Shown here: positions 1 through 9,900 of the stretch, piece after piece | Layout: each line of letters opens with the position of its first letter | Numbering within the stretch: position 1 is the stretch's first letter | Assembly: GCA_964617555.1 (NCBI GenBank) | Contig: CAZTYP010000070.1 | Location: forward strand, 18,968-82,967 | DNA from: 1-14-2-50-31-20 sp964617555 | Lineage (GTDB): Bacteria > Bacteroidota > Ignavibacteria > Ignavibacteriales > Melioribacteraceae | Direction of reading: 5' to 3' | DNA: 64,000 nucleotides | Position numbers and translations under genes: made by a program | Notes under the pieces: model-generated | The model's database searches: none | Told to the model about the DNA's origin: nothing | Seen by the model: the letters and a program-made list of their open reading frames with translations, nothing else

Positions 1-114
1 CAAAAGCCAGAGCATCCCGGTATTTACGGCTATGCCGCTTGTTCCGACAATTCCGAATTTTACAAACCGAATTATAAAATTTTTATTCAGCTTTTCCTTT
101 ATAATTTTTAGCAT
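1..114 (-). CDS. GtrA-like membrane protein, N-terminus only (runs off the left edge)
   Basis: Reading the minus strand from an ATG at 114 gives 38 residues with no stop before the window edge. After a short basic lead comes RFVKFGIVGTSGIAVNTGML, which resembles the first membrane segment of the GtrA family (pattern RFxxVGxxGxxxN). These small four-helix proteins are thought to help move lipid-linked sugars across the inner membrane, and are also found fused to polyprenyl-phosphate sugar transferases. The start lies 32 bases inside the 3' end of the upstream GT39 gene, so the two are probably translated from one message. The pairing of a GT39 enzyme with a GtrA-like partner supports a lipid-linked sugar pathway. 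No strong ribosome binding site is visible. The rest of the gene is outside the window. Confidence 0.6.
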   Translation of the reverse strand, partial: MLKIIKEKLNKNFIIRFVKFGIVGTSGIAVNTGMLWLL

Positions 115-1585
115 AATAACATATTATTTTTCGTGCGGATTTTCCGTTAAAAAACTTATAATTAAAAGTATCTATTTCCGTTACTTCGTCAAAATATTTT
201 TTTATTTCTTTTAAATCGGGGCTATATTCCGTACGATTACTTCGGACATAAATAGCATCTTTACCCGTTAAACTGTCCGGTATTCCCCAATAATCGAATT
301 GCAACGCACGCTTACCGTAAATATTTTCCGCATATGTATTTTGTTGGTCGGGCAAATAAAATTTCATTAACGATGCGGCTTTATATCCGTTGCAGAAAAT
401 AAAAACTTTCTTTTTCCCGCCGTGTTGTTCCTGAATTCGGTAAACTTCTTTTGCAGCATCTTTCCAACCGCTCCAAGTATTTCCGTTACCAAGCGGAATA
501 TTTGGAATAACCAGAATAAAATGTGCAATAACAATCAAAACAACGGAAAACCAAATTCCCGTTTTTAACAATTTGGATTGATGTAAAAAATTATTGTAGT
601 AGAGAAGGGCAATAATTACAATTGCAGGTAAATACCCCGGGAGCAACCAATTCATTTTTACAAGTGATGTTAAACTTACCAAAGTAAATCCGGCAATAAT
701 TACTATTGCACTCCAAAAAAAGAGATGAAATTTTTCTTTTTCTTTCCAAGATTTTATTACAGCATAAAAACTTTTAAACAGAAAAACAAAAAGAAGCGGA
801 GTTAACATAAAAAGTTGGCTGGCAAAAAGCTGTAAAATGTAAGTAATACGAAGCGTCCGGAATGTACTTGTTCTTTCCGTTGACTGAAAAAGGAAAGATG
901 CCCAACTCCTTTCGGCGTTCCAATAAATTACGGGAGAAAAAATTACAAGCCCTATTAAAACGGCTAAATATGGATATGGCGAAAGCAATTCTTTTCTATA
1001 CCTTGCGGAAAAAAGAAGAAACAAAAAAACAGAACCTAAAATTACAATCGCGGGATATTTACTTACCAAACCAAACCCCAGAGCAATACCGGCAACAAAC
1101 CACCAATTTTTGTTCCCCGTAATAAATCGTTCCTGTACGGAAAAAACAATTAAAAGCCAGAAAAAAACAAGCGGTGTATCGGGCACAATGGTAATTGAAT
1201 AGATATGAGCAAAAAGAGTAAAATTAAAAAGTATAACCGAAAGGAAAGCAACTGCATTGTTATTCAATTCCTTAAAATAATTTTCCGCAAATCTATTAAC
1301 GGTTTTGTAAAGCAATAGTGATGTAAGTAAATACCATATTACCGCCATAAATTTTATTCCGAAAATATTATTTCCGAATATACCGGTTCCAAGCCAAATT
1401 GAATAAGCTGCCATGGGGGGATGATCGAAATAAGACCAATCAGGATTTTGCGAATAGTACCAATAATATGCTTCTTGCGGCATTAAAGGAATAATGAAAA
1501 GATATAACAGTTTTATAAAGATAACTATTCCAATAAATTTCAAAAAATTACTTTTCGACGAAAGAAATGTTTCGGAAAAAACCAC
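83..1585 (-). CDS. GT39 (ArnT/PMT-like) membrane glycosyltransferase
   Basis: This 500-residue protein has about a dozen hydrophobic segments and the N-terminal periplasmic loop typical of glycosyltransferase family 39 (EAYYWYYSQNPDWSYFDHPP). Family members transfer a sugar from a polyprenyl-phosphate donor to lipids or proteins on the outer face of the inner membrane. The acidic pair usually seen before AYYW (DE) is QE here, while the later FDHPP Asp is kept. Translation probably begins at GTG 1585, with AAAGG about 8 bases upstream; no ATG occurs before the first membrane helix. The downstream GtrA-like gene overlaps its end by 32 bases. The acceptor cannot be told from sequence. Confidence 0.85.
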   Translation of the reverse strand: MVFSETFLSSKSNFLKFIGIVIFIKLLYLFIIPLMPQEAYYWYYSQNPDWSYFDHPPMAAYSIWLGTGIFGNNIFGIKFMAVIWYLLTSLLLYKTVNRFAENYFKELNNNAVAFLSVILFNFTLFAHIYSITIVPDTPLVFFWLLIVFSVQERFITGNKNWWFVAGIALGFGLVSKYPAIVILGSVFLFLLFSARYRKELLSPYPYLAVLIGLVIFSPVIYWNAERSWASFLFQSTERTSTFRTLRITYILQLFASQLFMLTPLLFVFLFKSFYAVIKSWKEKEKFHLFFWSAIVIIAGFTLVSLTSLVKMNWLLPGYLPAIVIIALLYYNNFLHQSKLLKTGIWFSVVLIVIAHFILVIPNIPLGNGNTWSGWKDAAKEVYRIQEQHGGKKKVFIFCNGYKAASLMKFYLPDQQNTYAENIYGKRALQFDYWGIPDSLTGKDAIYVRSNRTEYSPDLKEIKKYFDEVTEIDTFNYKFFNGKSARKIICYYAKNYKGKAE

Positions 1586-1610
1586 GGTATACCTTTGCTT
1601 TGCTGTTTTA

Positions 1611-1618
1611 CAAAATTA
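1611..1618 (-). promoter_or_regulatory. Possible -7 element (TAATTTTG) of the GT39 gene
   Basis: On the minus strand TAATTTTG matches the Bacteroidota -7 consensus TAnnTTTG. It lies between the enolase terminator and the GTG start of the GT39 gene. No clear TTTG -33 box is found at the expected 19-21 base distance, only a T-rich stretch, so support is weak. Confidence 0.25.
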
Positions 1619-1634
1619 CAAATAAATTTATGTT

Positions 1635-1681
1635 AAAAAAAAAGCTGCATTCCGATACAACTTGTACGGAATAACAGCTTA
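1635..1681 (-). terminator. Intrinsic terminator of the enolase gene
   Basis: On the minus strand a hairpin with arms AAGCTG plus ATTCCG and their complements (plus-strand outer arms 1642-1647 and 1675-1680) is followed directly by nine T residues (plus-strand A run 1635-1643). It sits just after the enolase stop and before the GT39 gene, so enolase should be a single-gene transcript. Confidence 0.85.
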
Positions 1682-1700
1682 GTGTAAAAAAGATATAAAT

Positions 1701-2993
1701 CTATCCCAAATAATTTACGGCGGAAATACCGGGGAATATTGCCGAGATATCAAGGTCTTCTTCAATACGTAAAAGTTGATTGTATTTGGCAATTCTGTCC
1801 GTTCTGCTTAAAGAACCCGTTTTAATTTGACCGGCATTTGTAGCCACTGCAATATCTGCAATTGTTGCATCTTCGGTTTCACCGGAACGATGCGAAATAA
1901 CGGAAGTATAACTTGCACGTTTAGCCATCTCTATTGCGTCTAAAGTTTCGGTGAGAGTCCCTATTTGATTAACTTTAATAAGAATTGAGTTTGCAATACC
2001 TTCTTCAATTCCGCGTGAAAGTTTTTCGGTGTTTGTTACAAACAGATCATCTCCAACCAATTGAATTTTTGCACCGAGTTTATCGGAAAGCATTTTCCAT
2101 CCTTCCCAGTCATTTTCGTCAAGACCGTCTTCGAGGGAGACAATAGGATATTTTGAAATTAATTGAGAATAAATTTCAACCATTTCTTCCGCTGTTTTTT
2201 CGGAATTATCCGATTTAAAGAAACGATAAATCCCTTTTTCTTTGTCGTACATTTCACTGGAAGCGACATCCAGAGCAAATGAAATATCCTCACCAGGTTT
2301 GTATCCTGCTTTTTCTATTGCTTGTAAAAGAGTATCTAAAACTTCTTCGTTAGTTTTAAGATTAGGAGCAAATCCGCCTTCGTCACCAACGGAAGTATTT
2401 AATCCCTTTGCTTTTAATACCGATTTTAAAGCGTGAAAAGTTTCTGCACCCATTCTAAGAGCTTCGGCAAATGTATCGGCTCCGTGGGGCATAATCATAA
2501 ATTCTTGAAAATCAACAGTGTTATCGGCATGGCTGCCTCCATTAATTACATTCATCATTGGTACGGGAAGAGTTTTTGCATTTACTCCTCCGATGTATTT
2601 GTAAAGAGGAAGATCTAATGTTTGAGCGGCAGCCTTTGCAACGGCAAGAGAAACACCAAGCATTGCGTTTGCGCCCAATTTAGATTTATTTTCGGTTCCG
2701 TCAAGTTGAATTAAAAAGTTATCAATGCCCACTTGGTCGGTTGCATCAAAATCTATTAATTCATCGGCAATAATTTCGTTAACATTATCTACGGCTTTTA
2801 GTGTTCCTTTGCCGTTATATCTTTCTTTATCGCCGTCACGTAACTCAACAGCTTCGTGTTCTCCGGTAGAAGCCCCGCTCGGAACCGCTGCTCGGCCTAT
2901 AACTCCCGATTCCAAAAGCACTTCTACTTCTACTGTCGGATTCCCTCTGGAATCCAAAATCTCTCTTCCGAGTACATCTACAATTGTAGTCAT
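1701..2993 (-). CDS. eno: Enolase (phosphopyruvate hydratase)
   Basis: A full-length 430-residue enolase, which interconverts 2-phosphoglycerate and phosphoenolpyruvate in glycolysis. The N-terminal signature (REILDSRGNPTVEVEV), the catalytic acid region SVGDEGGFAPN, metal ligands in SFALDVASSE, SLEDGLDE and LVGDDLFVTN, the catalytic lysine region ILIKVNQIGT and the C-terminal SHRSGETEDATIADIAV block are all present. The ATG at 2993 is preceded by AAAGGAGA at good spacing. The gene has a recognisable Bacteroidota-type promoter upstream and an intrinsic terminator downstream, so it appears monocistronic. Nothing in the sequence suggests loss of function. Confidence 0.98.
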   Translation of the reverse strand: MTTIVDVLGREILDSRGNPTVEVEVLLESGVIGRAAVPSGASTGEHEAVELRDGDKERYNGKGTLKAVDNVNEIIADELIDFDATDQVGIDNFLIQLDGTENKSKLGANAMLGVSLAVAKAAAQTLDLPLYKYIGGVNAKTLPVPMMNVINGGSHADNTVDFQEFMIMPHGADTFAEALRMGAETFHALKSVLKAKGLNTSVGDEGGFAPNLKTNEEVLDTLLQAIEKAGYKPGEDISFALDVASSEMYDKEKGIYRFFKSDNSEKTAEEMVEIYSQLISKYPIVSLEDGLDENDWEGWKMLSDKLGAKIQLVGDDLFVTNTEKLSRGIEEGIANSILIKVNQIGTLTETLDAIEMAKRASYTSVISHRSGETEDATIADIAVATNAGQIKTGSLSRTDRIAKYNQLLRIEEDLDISAIFPGISAVNYLG

Positions 2994-3025
2994 CTCATTC
3001 TCCTTTGTTTAATTAATTGAATGTT

Positions 3026-3056
3026 CAAATATACTGAAAATAAAGGGGATTCTCAA
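3026..3056 (-). promoter_or_regulatory. Bacteroidota-type promoter of the enolase gene
   Basis: Reading the minus strand, TTG (plus 3054-3056) is followed after 20 bases by TATATTTG (plus 3026-3033). This fits the TTG/TTTG-N19-21-TAnnTTTG layout recognised by the primary sigma factor of Bacteroidota. It lies about 33 bases upstream of the enolase ATG. Confidence 0.5.
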
Positions 3057-3113
3057 TTTTACGCTACTTACACCGTGAAATAATTAGAGGAAAGGGGAAT
3101 GGAAAAAGAAGAA

Positions 3114-3755
3114 CTAATACATCATTCCAATATTCAATTCAAGAAAAAATGTGCCGATTTCTTTTTTTATTACTCCGGTCATTTGTTCAACACCTTCGGA
3201 AAAAAACTTGATGTATGAATATTTCATACTTAAGCCAAGTAGATTTTTTTTGCTCAATCCGAAATTTGCTCCGAAGCCCAAATACCCGCCCGCCGCAAAA
3301 TTAAATTTGGAATATTTAAATGATGCAAAAAACTCTTCTTTGTACGGCGTTGATATTGAAACGGCAGGACCAAACCCAGCCATTAGATAAGGACGCAAAT
3401 TATCCGTTAAATCCTTTTCAAATAATCTGTATCGCACTCCTACATTTAAGGGAATTAAAAAAACTCTGTTCTCTTTTCCCACAACAAAAGAATTACCGTA
3501 ATAGTCGTAATACTCAAATTCCCGTTCTCCTTTTGCTTCCGAAAAAGAGAGTTCCAACGAGCCCTTTAATTTAAGTGAAAACTTACGCATATAAAAAGCT
3601 CCCAATCCGAACCCGCCATCGCTAAACAGCAAATTTACACCTAACGAATTTCGAGGAAATTCCATAGGCGGTTTTTCGGGGGCAAATTCTCCTATCTTCT
3701 GAGAATAAATTAAAACAGCCGGTAACAGTAAAAATATTTTTACAAAAGTTTTCAC
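3114..3755 (-). CDS. Predicted outer-membrane beta-barrel protein
   Basis: A 213-residue protein with an N-terminal signal peptide (VKTFVKIFLLLPAVLIYSQ) followed by alternating hydrophobic/aromatic strands (LGAFYMRKFSLKLKGSLELSF, with glycine-rich turns), as in small outer-membrane barrels of the PorT/OmpW-like type. The frame is open to a GTG at 3824, but that start would put 23 polar residues before the signal peptide and leave 12 bases to the divergent nuclease gene. The GTG at 3755 makes the signal peptide N-terminal and leaves room for divergent promoters. The function is unknown; no enzymatic motif is seen. Confidence 0.7.
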   Translation of the reverse strand: MKTFVKIFLLLPAVLIYSQKIGEFAPEKPPMEFPRNSLGVNLLFSDGGFGLGAFYMRKFSLKLKGSLELSFSEAKGEREFEYYDYYGNSFVVGKENRVFLIPLNVGVRYRLFEKDLTDNLRPYLMAGFGPAVSISTPYKEEFFASFKYSKFNFAAGGYLGFGANFGLSKKNLLGLSMKYSYIKFFSEGVEQMTGVIKKEIGTFFLELNIGMMY

Positions 3756-3836
3756 TTTAATTCTTTTTCTTTCAAATATTGATGTATAAAATATATTAAA
3801 TTTAGTAGTATTAATTAAATACACTTTTTTTTACAT

Positions 3837-6800
3837 ATGATATTAACAAAAGAAAACGTTGATTTTGTAAATACCGATGAATTATTAGATGCGGAAATTA
3901 AAGCCGGCATGTTCAATAAATTTTTACTTTGCGTGCCGACAAACAGAAAATTAAGACATCTGAAAAAGGCTATAATTTCATCATCACCAGGGCAGAAGGC
4001 AAACAAAATAAATATTGAAACATTAGGAACTCTTTCAAAAAAATTACTTCAAGTTTCAAAACAGTTTCACGAATTAAGCGAGCAGGCGGCAACAATATTT
4101 ATAGAGCAAAGTGTTAAAGAAACCAAGTTGATTTATTTTAACAATTATAACGGAAATATTCCTTTCGGAACTTTGGAGCGAATAAAAAACGTAATTTCAA
4201 AATATAAAGAAACCGGAATTACCCATGAACTTCTTTTAAAAGAAGCTGAAACACTCGAACGTTCGGAAAAAAGCAAAGCGATTGACATTGCAAACATTTA
4301 CCGAATATATTCGGCAAAATGTAATTCTCTTAATGCCTTTGAAACAGGCGATGTTTATTCCAACCTTGTAACTACAGAAAGCAATATTTTTGAAAAGAAT
4401 TTCAGAGTACTTTTCCCTGATGTTAAGTTAATTGTTTTTGACGGTTTTGATGAATTCACTCAACCGGAATTACAAATACTTAATAAGCTTTCCCAAATAA
4501 CAAACACAAAACTTTTCCTTAATTTCGATTATTATTCCTTTAATCCCTTACTCTTTTCTCATCTCGACAATACTTATAAAAAATTGGAAGAATACGGATT
4601 TAAAATAATTGAAGAAAAACGGGAAGTAAATCCCGCTACTTTTATTGAAGCTGTTAAAAAGAAACTATTTCTTAAAACAAAAGAGAGCCGCGAAACAACT
4701 TTTGAAAACAAGATAACCGAAATATCGGCTCCGAGTAGAGAAAAAGAAGTTGTTGCAATTGCAAAAGAGATAAAAAGTTTATTAACAGAGGGGAAAGCCG
4801 AACCGCACGAAATTTCCGTAACGTTTAATTTAATAAAAAATTATTCACCGATTGTTCGTAATGTTTTCCATCTTTACGGAATTCCGTTCAACTTAACAGA
4901 CAGACCCAGACTTAATCAATCTCTTTCCGTACTTGCCGTAATAAATTTTTTGGAAATCTTAGATTCGGATTATTATTACAAGAACATTATACGTGCGTTT
5001 AGCAATTCATTTATTTCCTCTGATTTTTTTGATATGGATTCCCTCCTTTTTTCAGCCGTAAAATTAAAAATTGTTATAGGGAAGAAAAATTGGGAATATC
5101 AATTAAACCGCGGTATTGCTTACGAAAAAAAACTTTCAGGACTTTCGGGAAACAGTAAACGAATTGCAAAATATAAACGAACTTTAAATACCCTTGAAAA
5201 TATTAACGATTTACTCTCTCCGTTTAAAAAAGAGTTAACGCCACAAATGTTTTACTTAGAGCTGAACGAATTAACCCATAAACTAAATATACCGACAAAT
5301 ATACTTCACTCGGAAACGACCGGAAAAGAGAGAGAAATAAAAGCATTAACCATATTCCTTGATTCCGCTAAGGAGATATTGAATTTAATAGCACAAGAGT
5401 ATTCGGAAAATAAAACATTCCCTTTTAAATTCTATCTAGAGAAATTACAAACTCTTATAACATCAACAAGATTTAACGTTAAAGAGCGTTCAGAATACGG
5501 GGTGCTTATTACAAATATAAACGAATTACGCGGACTTAATTTCAAATATTCTTTTATTGGCGGAATGATAGACGGGGATTTCCCGACACGTTACAGACCT
5601 GAAATATTTTTTTCCGGTTCTTTTATGAAAAAAGAAAATGACCATCTTAATGAAGAACGCTTCAGATTTTATCAAGCTCTTTCGTCGTGGGAAAAAGGAT
5701 TATTTATTTCATATCCGACGGGAGAGGAGTTTACTCCTTCCACTTTTCTTAATGATTTCAAAAAAGGTTTTAAGATAAAAACAAAGACGTTTGATGATTA
5801 TTATAATCTTATCTATTCGTTAGAAGAAGGGGAAAAGCAAATCCCTCTGACCGATAAAAATTTTCCCGTAAAAGAGGAAAAAGAATTATGGCAAAAACAA
5901 AGCATGCAAAATCTATATAGAACCGAAACACCTCATGCCAATTCGGAATTTTCGGGTTACGTAGGTTCAACATTCAAAACGAAAGACGAAAAACCTTTTT
6001 CCGTTTCTCGCTTGGAAACTTATACACAATGCCCATTTAAATATTTTATAGAACATATACTAAAAATTGAAACTTTCGATGAACCGGATGAAGAGATTGA
6101 AGCAATAGAAATAGGCAGTTTGCTACATTCAATTGTTTATAAATTTTTTACCGAGATTTCATTAAAAAATATCAAACTGCAAAATTGTTCCGACCATGTT
6201 TTTTCGATTGCCGAAAATATTATGTTCACCATTGCCGCTGAAGAAGTTGAAAAGATATTCAATAATTCCCCTTTCGCTTTTTATGAAAGAGAACAAATTC
6301 TCGGCATAGACAATAATCATAAGCATTCAATCCTTTATAAAATTCTAGAATACGAAAGAAACAACGAAAACGAACTTACACCTAAATATTTTGAAGTCAA
6401 TTTCGGCATTACGGATATTGAACGTGATGAAATATTATCCCAAAAAGCTCCGTTATTACTGGATAATATAAAACTTCAAGGTAAAATAGACAGAATTGAC
6501 GTTGATAATAAAAACAAGGTTTTTGAAATAATAGATTATAAAAGCGGCAGTAAATATGTTACAAAAGCGGAAATAGAAAAAGGACTTTCTTTACAGCTTC
6601 CCGTTTACGTTTGGGCGGCAAAAACTTTACTTTTAAATGCCGAAACCGTAAAATATAATCCGGTTGCCATGACAATATACTCCCTGAAATATAAAAAGGA
6701 CACATTCGGGAAAAAACCTGTTTTTTTAACTCGCAAAAAAAATGCAGACTTTACGGCGTTGATAAACGAACTTGTTGAAACAGCCTTAACACATGTAAAA

Positions 6801-6923
6801 AATTCGGTTGCCGGAATTAGGGAAGGTAAATTTTCAGTTACCCGTTTTTTAAATGATACCGATAATATTTGTAAATTCTGCTCTTTCAATTCAATTTGCA
6901 GAATAGAATCTTTGGAGAAATAA
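3837..6923 (+). CDS. AddB-type PD-(D/E)XK nuclease with Fe-S cysteines
   Basis: This 1028-residue protein resembles the AddB subunit of AddAB helicase-nucleases, which resect double-strand ends for recombination. The C-terminal third has the RecB-family nuclease core (GSLLHSIVYKFF, GKIDRIDV, FEIIDYKSGS). Four cysteines, C732 (TQCPFKYF), C1012, C1015 and C1021 (CKFCSFNSIC), match the spacing of the AddB iron-sulfur staple. The N-terminal part is an SF1-helicase-like scaffold, but the Walker A motif found at the start of B. subtilis AddB is not seen. No AddA gene lies next to it. The start has no Shine-Dalgarno sequence. The stop is 2 bases from the end of the convergent gene. The family call is strong; assignment as AddB rather than another RecB-family nuclease is an inference. 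Confidence 0.8.
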   Translation: MILTKENVDFVNTDELLDAEIKAGMFNKFLLCVPTNRKLRHLKKAIISSSPGQKANKINIETLGTLSKKLLQVSKQFHELSEQAATIFIEQSVKETKLIYFNNYNGNIPFGTLERIKNVISKYKETGITHELLLKEAETLERSEKSKAIDIANIYRIYSAKCNSLNAFETGDVYSNLVTTESNIFEKNFRVLFPDVKLIVFDGFDEFTQPELQILNKLSQITNTKLFLNFDYYSFNPLLFSHLDNTYKKLEEYGFKIIEEKREVNPATFIEAVKKKLFLKTKESRETTFENKITEISAPSREKEVVAIAKEIKSLLTEGKAEPHEISVTFNLIKNYSPIVRNVFHLYGIPFNLTDRPRLNQSLSVLAVINFLEILDSDYYYKNIIRAFSNSFISSDFFDMDSLLFSAVKLKIVIGKKNWEYQLNRGIAYEKKLSGLSGNSKRIAKYKRTLNTLENINDLLSPFKKELTPQMFYLELNELTHKLNIPTNILHSETTGKEREIKALTIFLDSAKEILNLIAQEYSENKTFPFKFYLEKLQTLITSTRFNVKERSEYGVLITNINELRGLNFKYSFIGGMIDGDFPTRYRPEIFFSGSFMKKENDHLNEERFRFYQALSSWEKGLFISYPTGEEFTPSTFLNDFKKGFKIKTKTFDDYYNLIYSLEEGEKQIPLTDKNFPVKEEKELWQKQSMQNLYRTETPHANSEFSGYVGSTFKTKDEKPFSVSRLETYTQCPFKYFIEHILKIETFDEPDEEIEAIEIGSLLHSIVYKFFTEISLKNIKLQNCSDHVFSIAENIMFTIAAEEVEKIFNNSPFAFYEREQILGIDNNHKHSILYKILEYERNNENELTPKYFEVNFGITDIERDEILSQKAPLLLDNIKLQGKIDRIDVDNKNKVFEIIDYKSGSKYVTKAEIEKGLSLQLPVYVWAAKTLLLNAETVKYNPVAMTIYSLKYKKDTFGKKPVFLTRKKNADFTALINELVETALTHVKNSVAGIREGKFSVTRFLNDTDNICKFCSFNSICRIESLEK

Positions 6924-6925
6924 AA

Positions 6926-9900
6926 TTATAACTTACGAGCAACAACAATTACATCTTTATACGAAACCGTCTTGCCCGAAACAATATCTACAGCCTCAAA
7001 ATAAACAATATACATCCCTATTCGCAAAGGATTTCCCTCATCATCCAGTCCGTTAAAAACAATACTTCCCTCGGAAGCAACGGATTTATTATTTACCAAA
7101 TCCCTCACAACTCTGCCATGGTCATCAAATATTTTTACTCGTATTTGTGCGGTTGCAAAAGGGATGGAAAAATTAATAATTGTAAAATCTTCAAAACCGT
7201 CGTTATCCGGAGAGAAGGGATTCGGAGAAAAATTTATTCCTTCGGTTTTATTTTTATTTTTAATAAAAACAGAATTAATTTTACAAGGTGTGGCACCGTT
7301 TTTGTTTACCGAAGTACTCCAATTGTTTTCGTCGTTGGCCGATAGAGCAAAAGATATTCTTTCAAGGGATTTGTTTTTCGTAACGGCAATATTTGGGTTG
7401 TGCCAATCGGAACTATAGCTAATGGAATCTATCACACTTCCCCAATGGTCGGTAATTACAATGGTTCCCGTGTTGTTGGGAAGTGATAACGTTTTATTTA
7501 AAATTTTCAGTCCCCTTTTGTTATCCAGATTGTAGTTGTTGAAAATTAAGGAGTCTGAAGCAATAAGAAAATATTGTTCGCTTCCCAAAGAATAAAAGGA
7601 AGAAGATAGTTCAAAAAATTTTTTATCGTTCACAACTAACTGCCAGCCACCTATATCAATTGAGGAACCGGATAAATTATATAGTTCAACAAACTCGCTG
7701 TTCGTTGTTTCGGGATCAAACATAATTTCGTTTATTATTAAAGAATTGTTGGCGGCGGGTTTTACAAAGTTTATAGAATTCTCTTCACCCGGAGTTCCGC
7801 CCGTTACCGATAAAGAGGGTAACCAATTGTTAAAATCGGATGTATTTCCCGTAAACGAAATTCGTTCCGACGAACGCCCTTTTTCTATTTTCCAATCATG
7901 ATAATCATATTTTAAACTATCAACAACATTCCCGTTAAAATCGAAAAGTACAATACCGTCTTCATTGTTGCCGAGAGTTCCGAATTTTACTTGTATTACA
8001 TTAACATCCTTAAACCCGAAAGCAGACGTGTCGCTTGCAATAACAACATATTCATCCGGTTCAACAATAAAAGGGCTGTCCGATATTTTATACATCGTTT
8101 GAACAGGAAACAAATCTCCGATAAACCATGCGGAAAGATCTACGGGCCTCTGCAACATATTATATAATTCAATCCATTCCGAATTATCTTTTTGGGGATT
8201 TGCCATAAATTCCGTAATGATAACCGACTTCCTTTTCGCTCCGGCATAAACAGTTGTTGTAATTTTATTGTTTTCCGTATTATCGTCAAATTCGTATATT
8301 ATTTCCGCCTCAATTTTTACTGAGTCTTTTAACACAAATTTTTTATCCGATACAACAATTAGCGAATCATCCCGTTCCAAATTACCGAGTTTTATTTTAT
8401 CGGTCAGTTTAGGTATGTTTTTTGATGTTATCATGATTTCTGCTTTATAATCAAGGGCTTTGTTAAGTCCTATATTTTTTATCGTTAGTTTAACTTGTGT
8501 TTCGTCATCCTGTCTCGGCAATTCCGGCAACAAAGAAACCGAACTAATCATTAAATCGTTTTGAAATGGAGTAACCGAATTTTTTTTGCCCGGTGTACTT
8601 AATTCCAAATCTGTTGAACTTTCCCAATTGGTTGAATCGTTTGACGGTTGAGTAGCAAAAATTCGCTCAAGCGAGTATCCGTTTGTACCCCCCATATAAT
8701 TATTATATTTAACAGAGTCTATTGTTTGATTATAAAAATCCCGTATTACAACACCGTCGGTATCATTATTAAGATTAGCAAAATTACATATTATCGTTTT
8801 TCCGGTTAGGGAAGTATGGTAGTCATAAATTGCGGAATCTTTTGCTATTACCAAAAACTCTCCCGATTTAAGAAATATATTATCGTTAATAATTGTTTCT
8901 TTGGGTGTTCTATAAATATCGGAAATTTTAATTCCCTTTATATTTATACTATCGTCCGAAACATTTAGTAATTCCACCCATTCAGGTTCACCGTTAATCG
9001 GAGAATACATTATTTCGTTTACAGCCAGTGTTAACGGAGTAAAAGAAGGAATAATACTATCCCTTGTTTGATTGTTACTTGTATCCTGCTCACTTTTTGC
9101 CAAAGCATTTACGAGAAAAGAATGTTTTTTATTAATTCCAATAATTTTATATACAAAATTATATAACAGAGAATCCCCCGGTGATAGTGATAATTCCGGA
9201 GAACTTTCCAGTAAAGTCGGCGTACCGGAGTTGATTTCAAATAATCGCAAAACAAATGATATTAACCTCTTGCCTATATTTAACGCTTTGGCGGAAATGC
9301 TTACGGTTTCGTTTTGTTCCGGTTGGGACGGTATAAAAAGAATTTGCTTAACGAAAAGGTCAAAATCTTTTTGGCTTATACTATTTATTTCGGATGGTGT
9401 TCCTCCGCTGTCAAGTTTAGCCGAACTCCAATTAAGCGAATCGACAGAAGATTTTTCGCTGCTGATTCTTTCCAGTGATACACCTTTATGTTTGTTCCAT
9501 TTCCCGGAATAGTTTAGCGAATCTATAATTCTGTTCAAAGAATCTAACAAAATAATTCTATCGCCGCTATTATTGAGATTAGGTAATTGTGCAACTATAA
9601 TGTTATTACAATCGGGATAAATTTCCGTAAATGAGGAATCATCGGCAAATGTAAAATAACTGTCGGGATGGATAATTATATCTTTTTTCGTTACCGTTAC
9701 CGTATCCGATAAATCCGCAACTTGATAATTACGCAAATTGATGATTTTATTGCTTCTGTTATAAACCTCTATCCATTCCGGTTCGTACGAATTGGGGGCA
9801 AACATAATTTCATTAACAATCAAATCGTTCCGCGTTTCGTTAATATCCACACCGATAAAGGGAATTGAGATTTGATTGTTTTCTAAAAATTCGTCATTGT

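Noticed and set aside
32..214. 60-codon open frame on the plus strand at the left edge
   Set aside because: It lies opposite the GT39 3' end and the GtrA-like start, has no family features and no ribosome binding site.
9072..9512. 146-codon open frame opposite the lamin-tail protein
   Set aside because: It is a shadow of the repeat-rich minus-strand gene, with low-complexity Ser/Leu composition and no recognisable domain.
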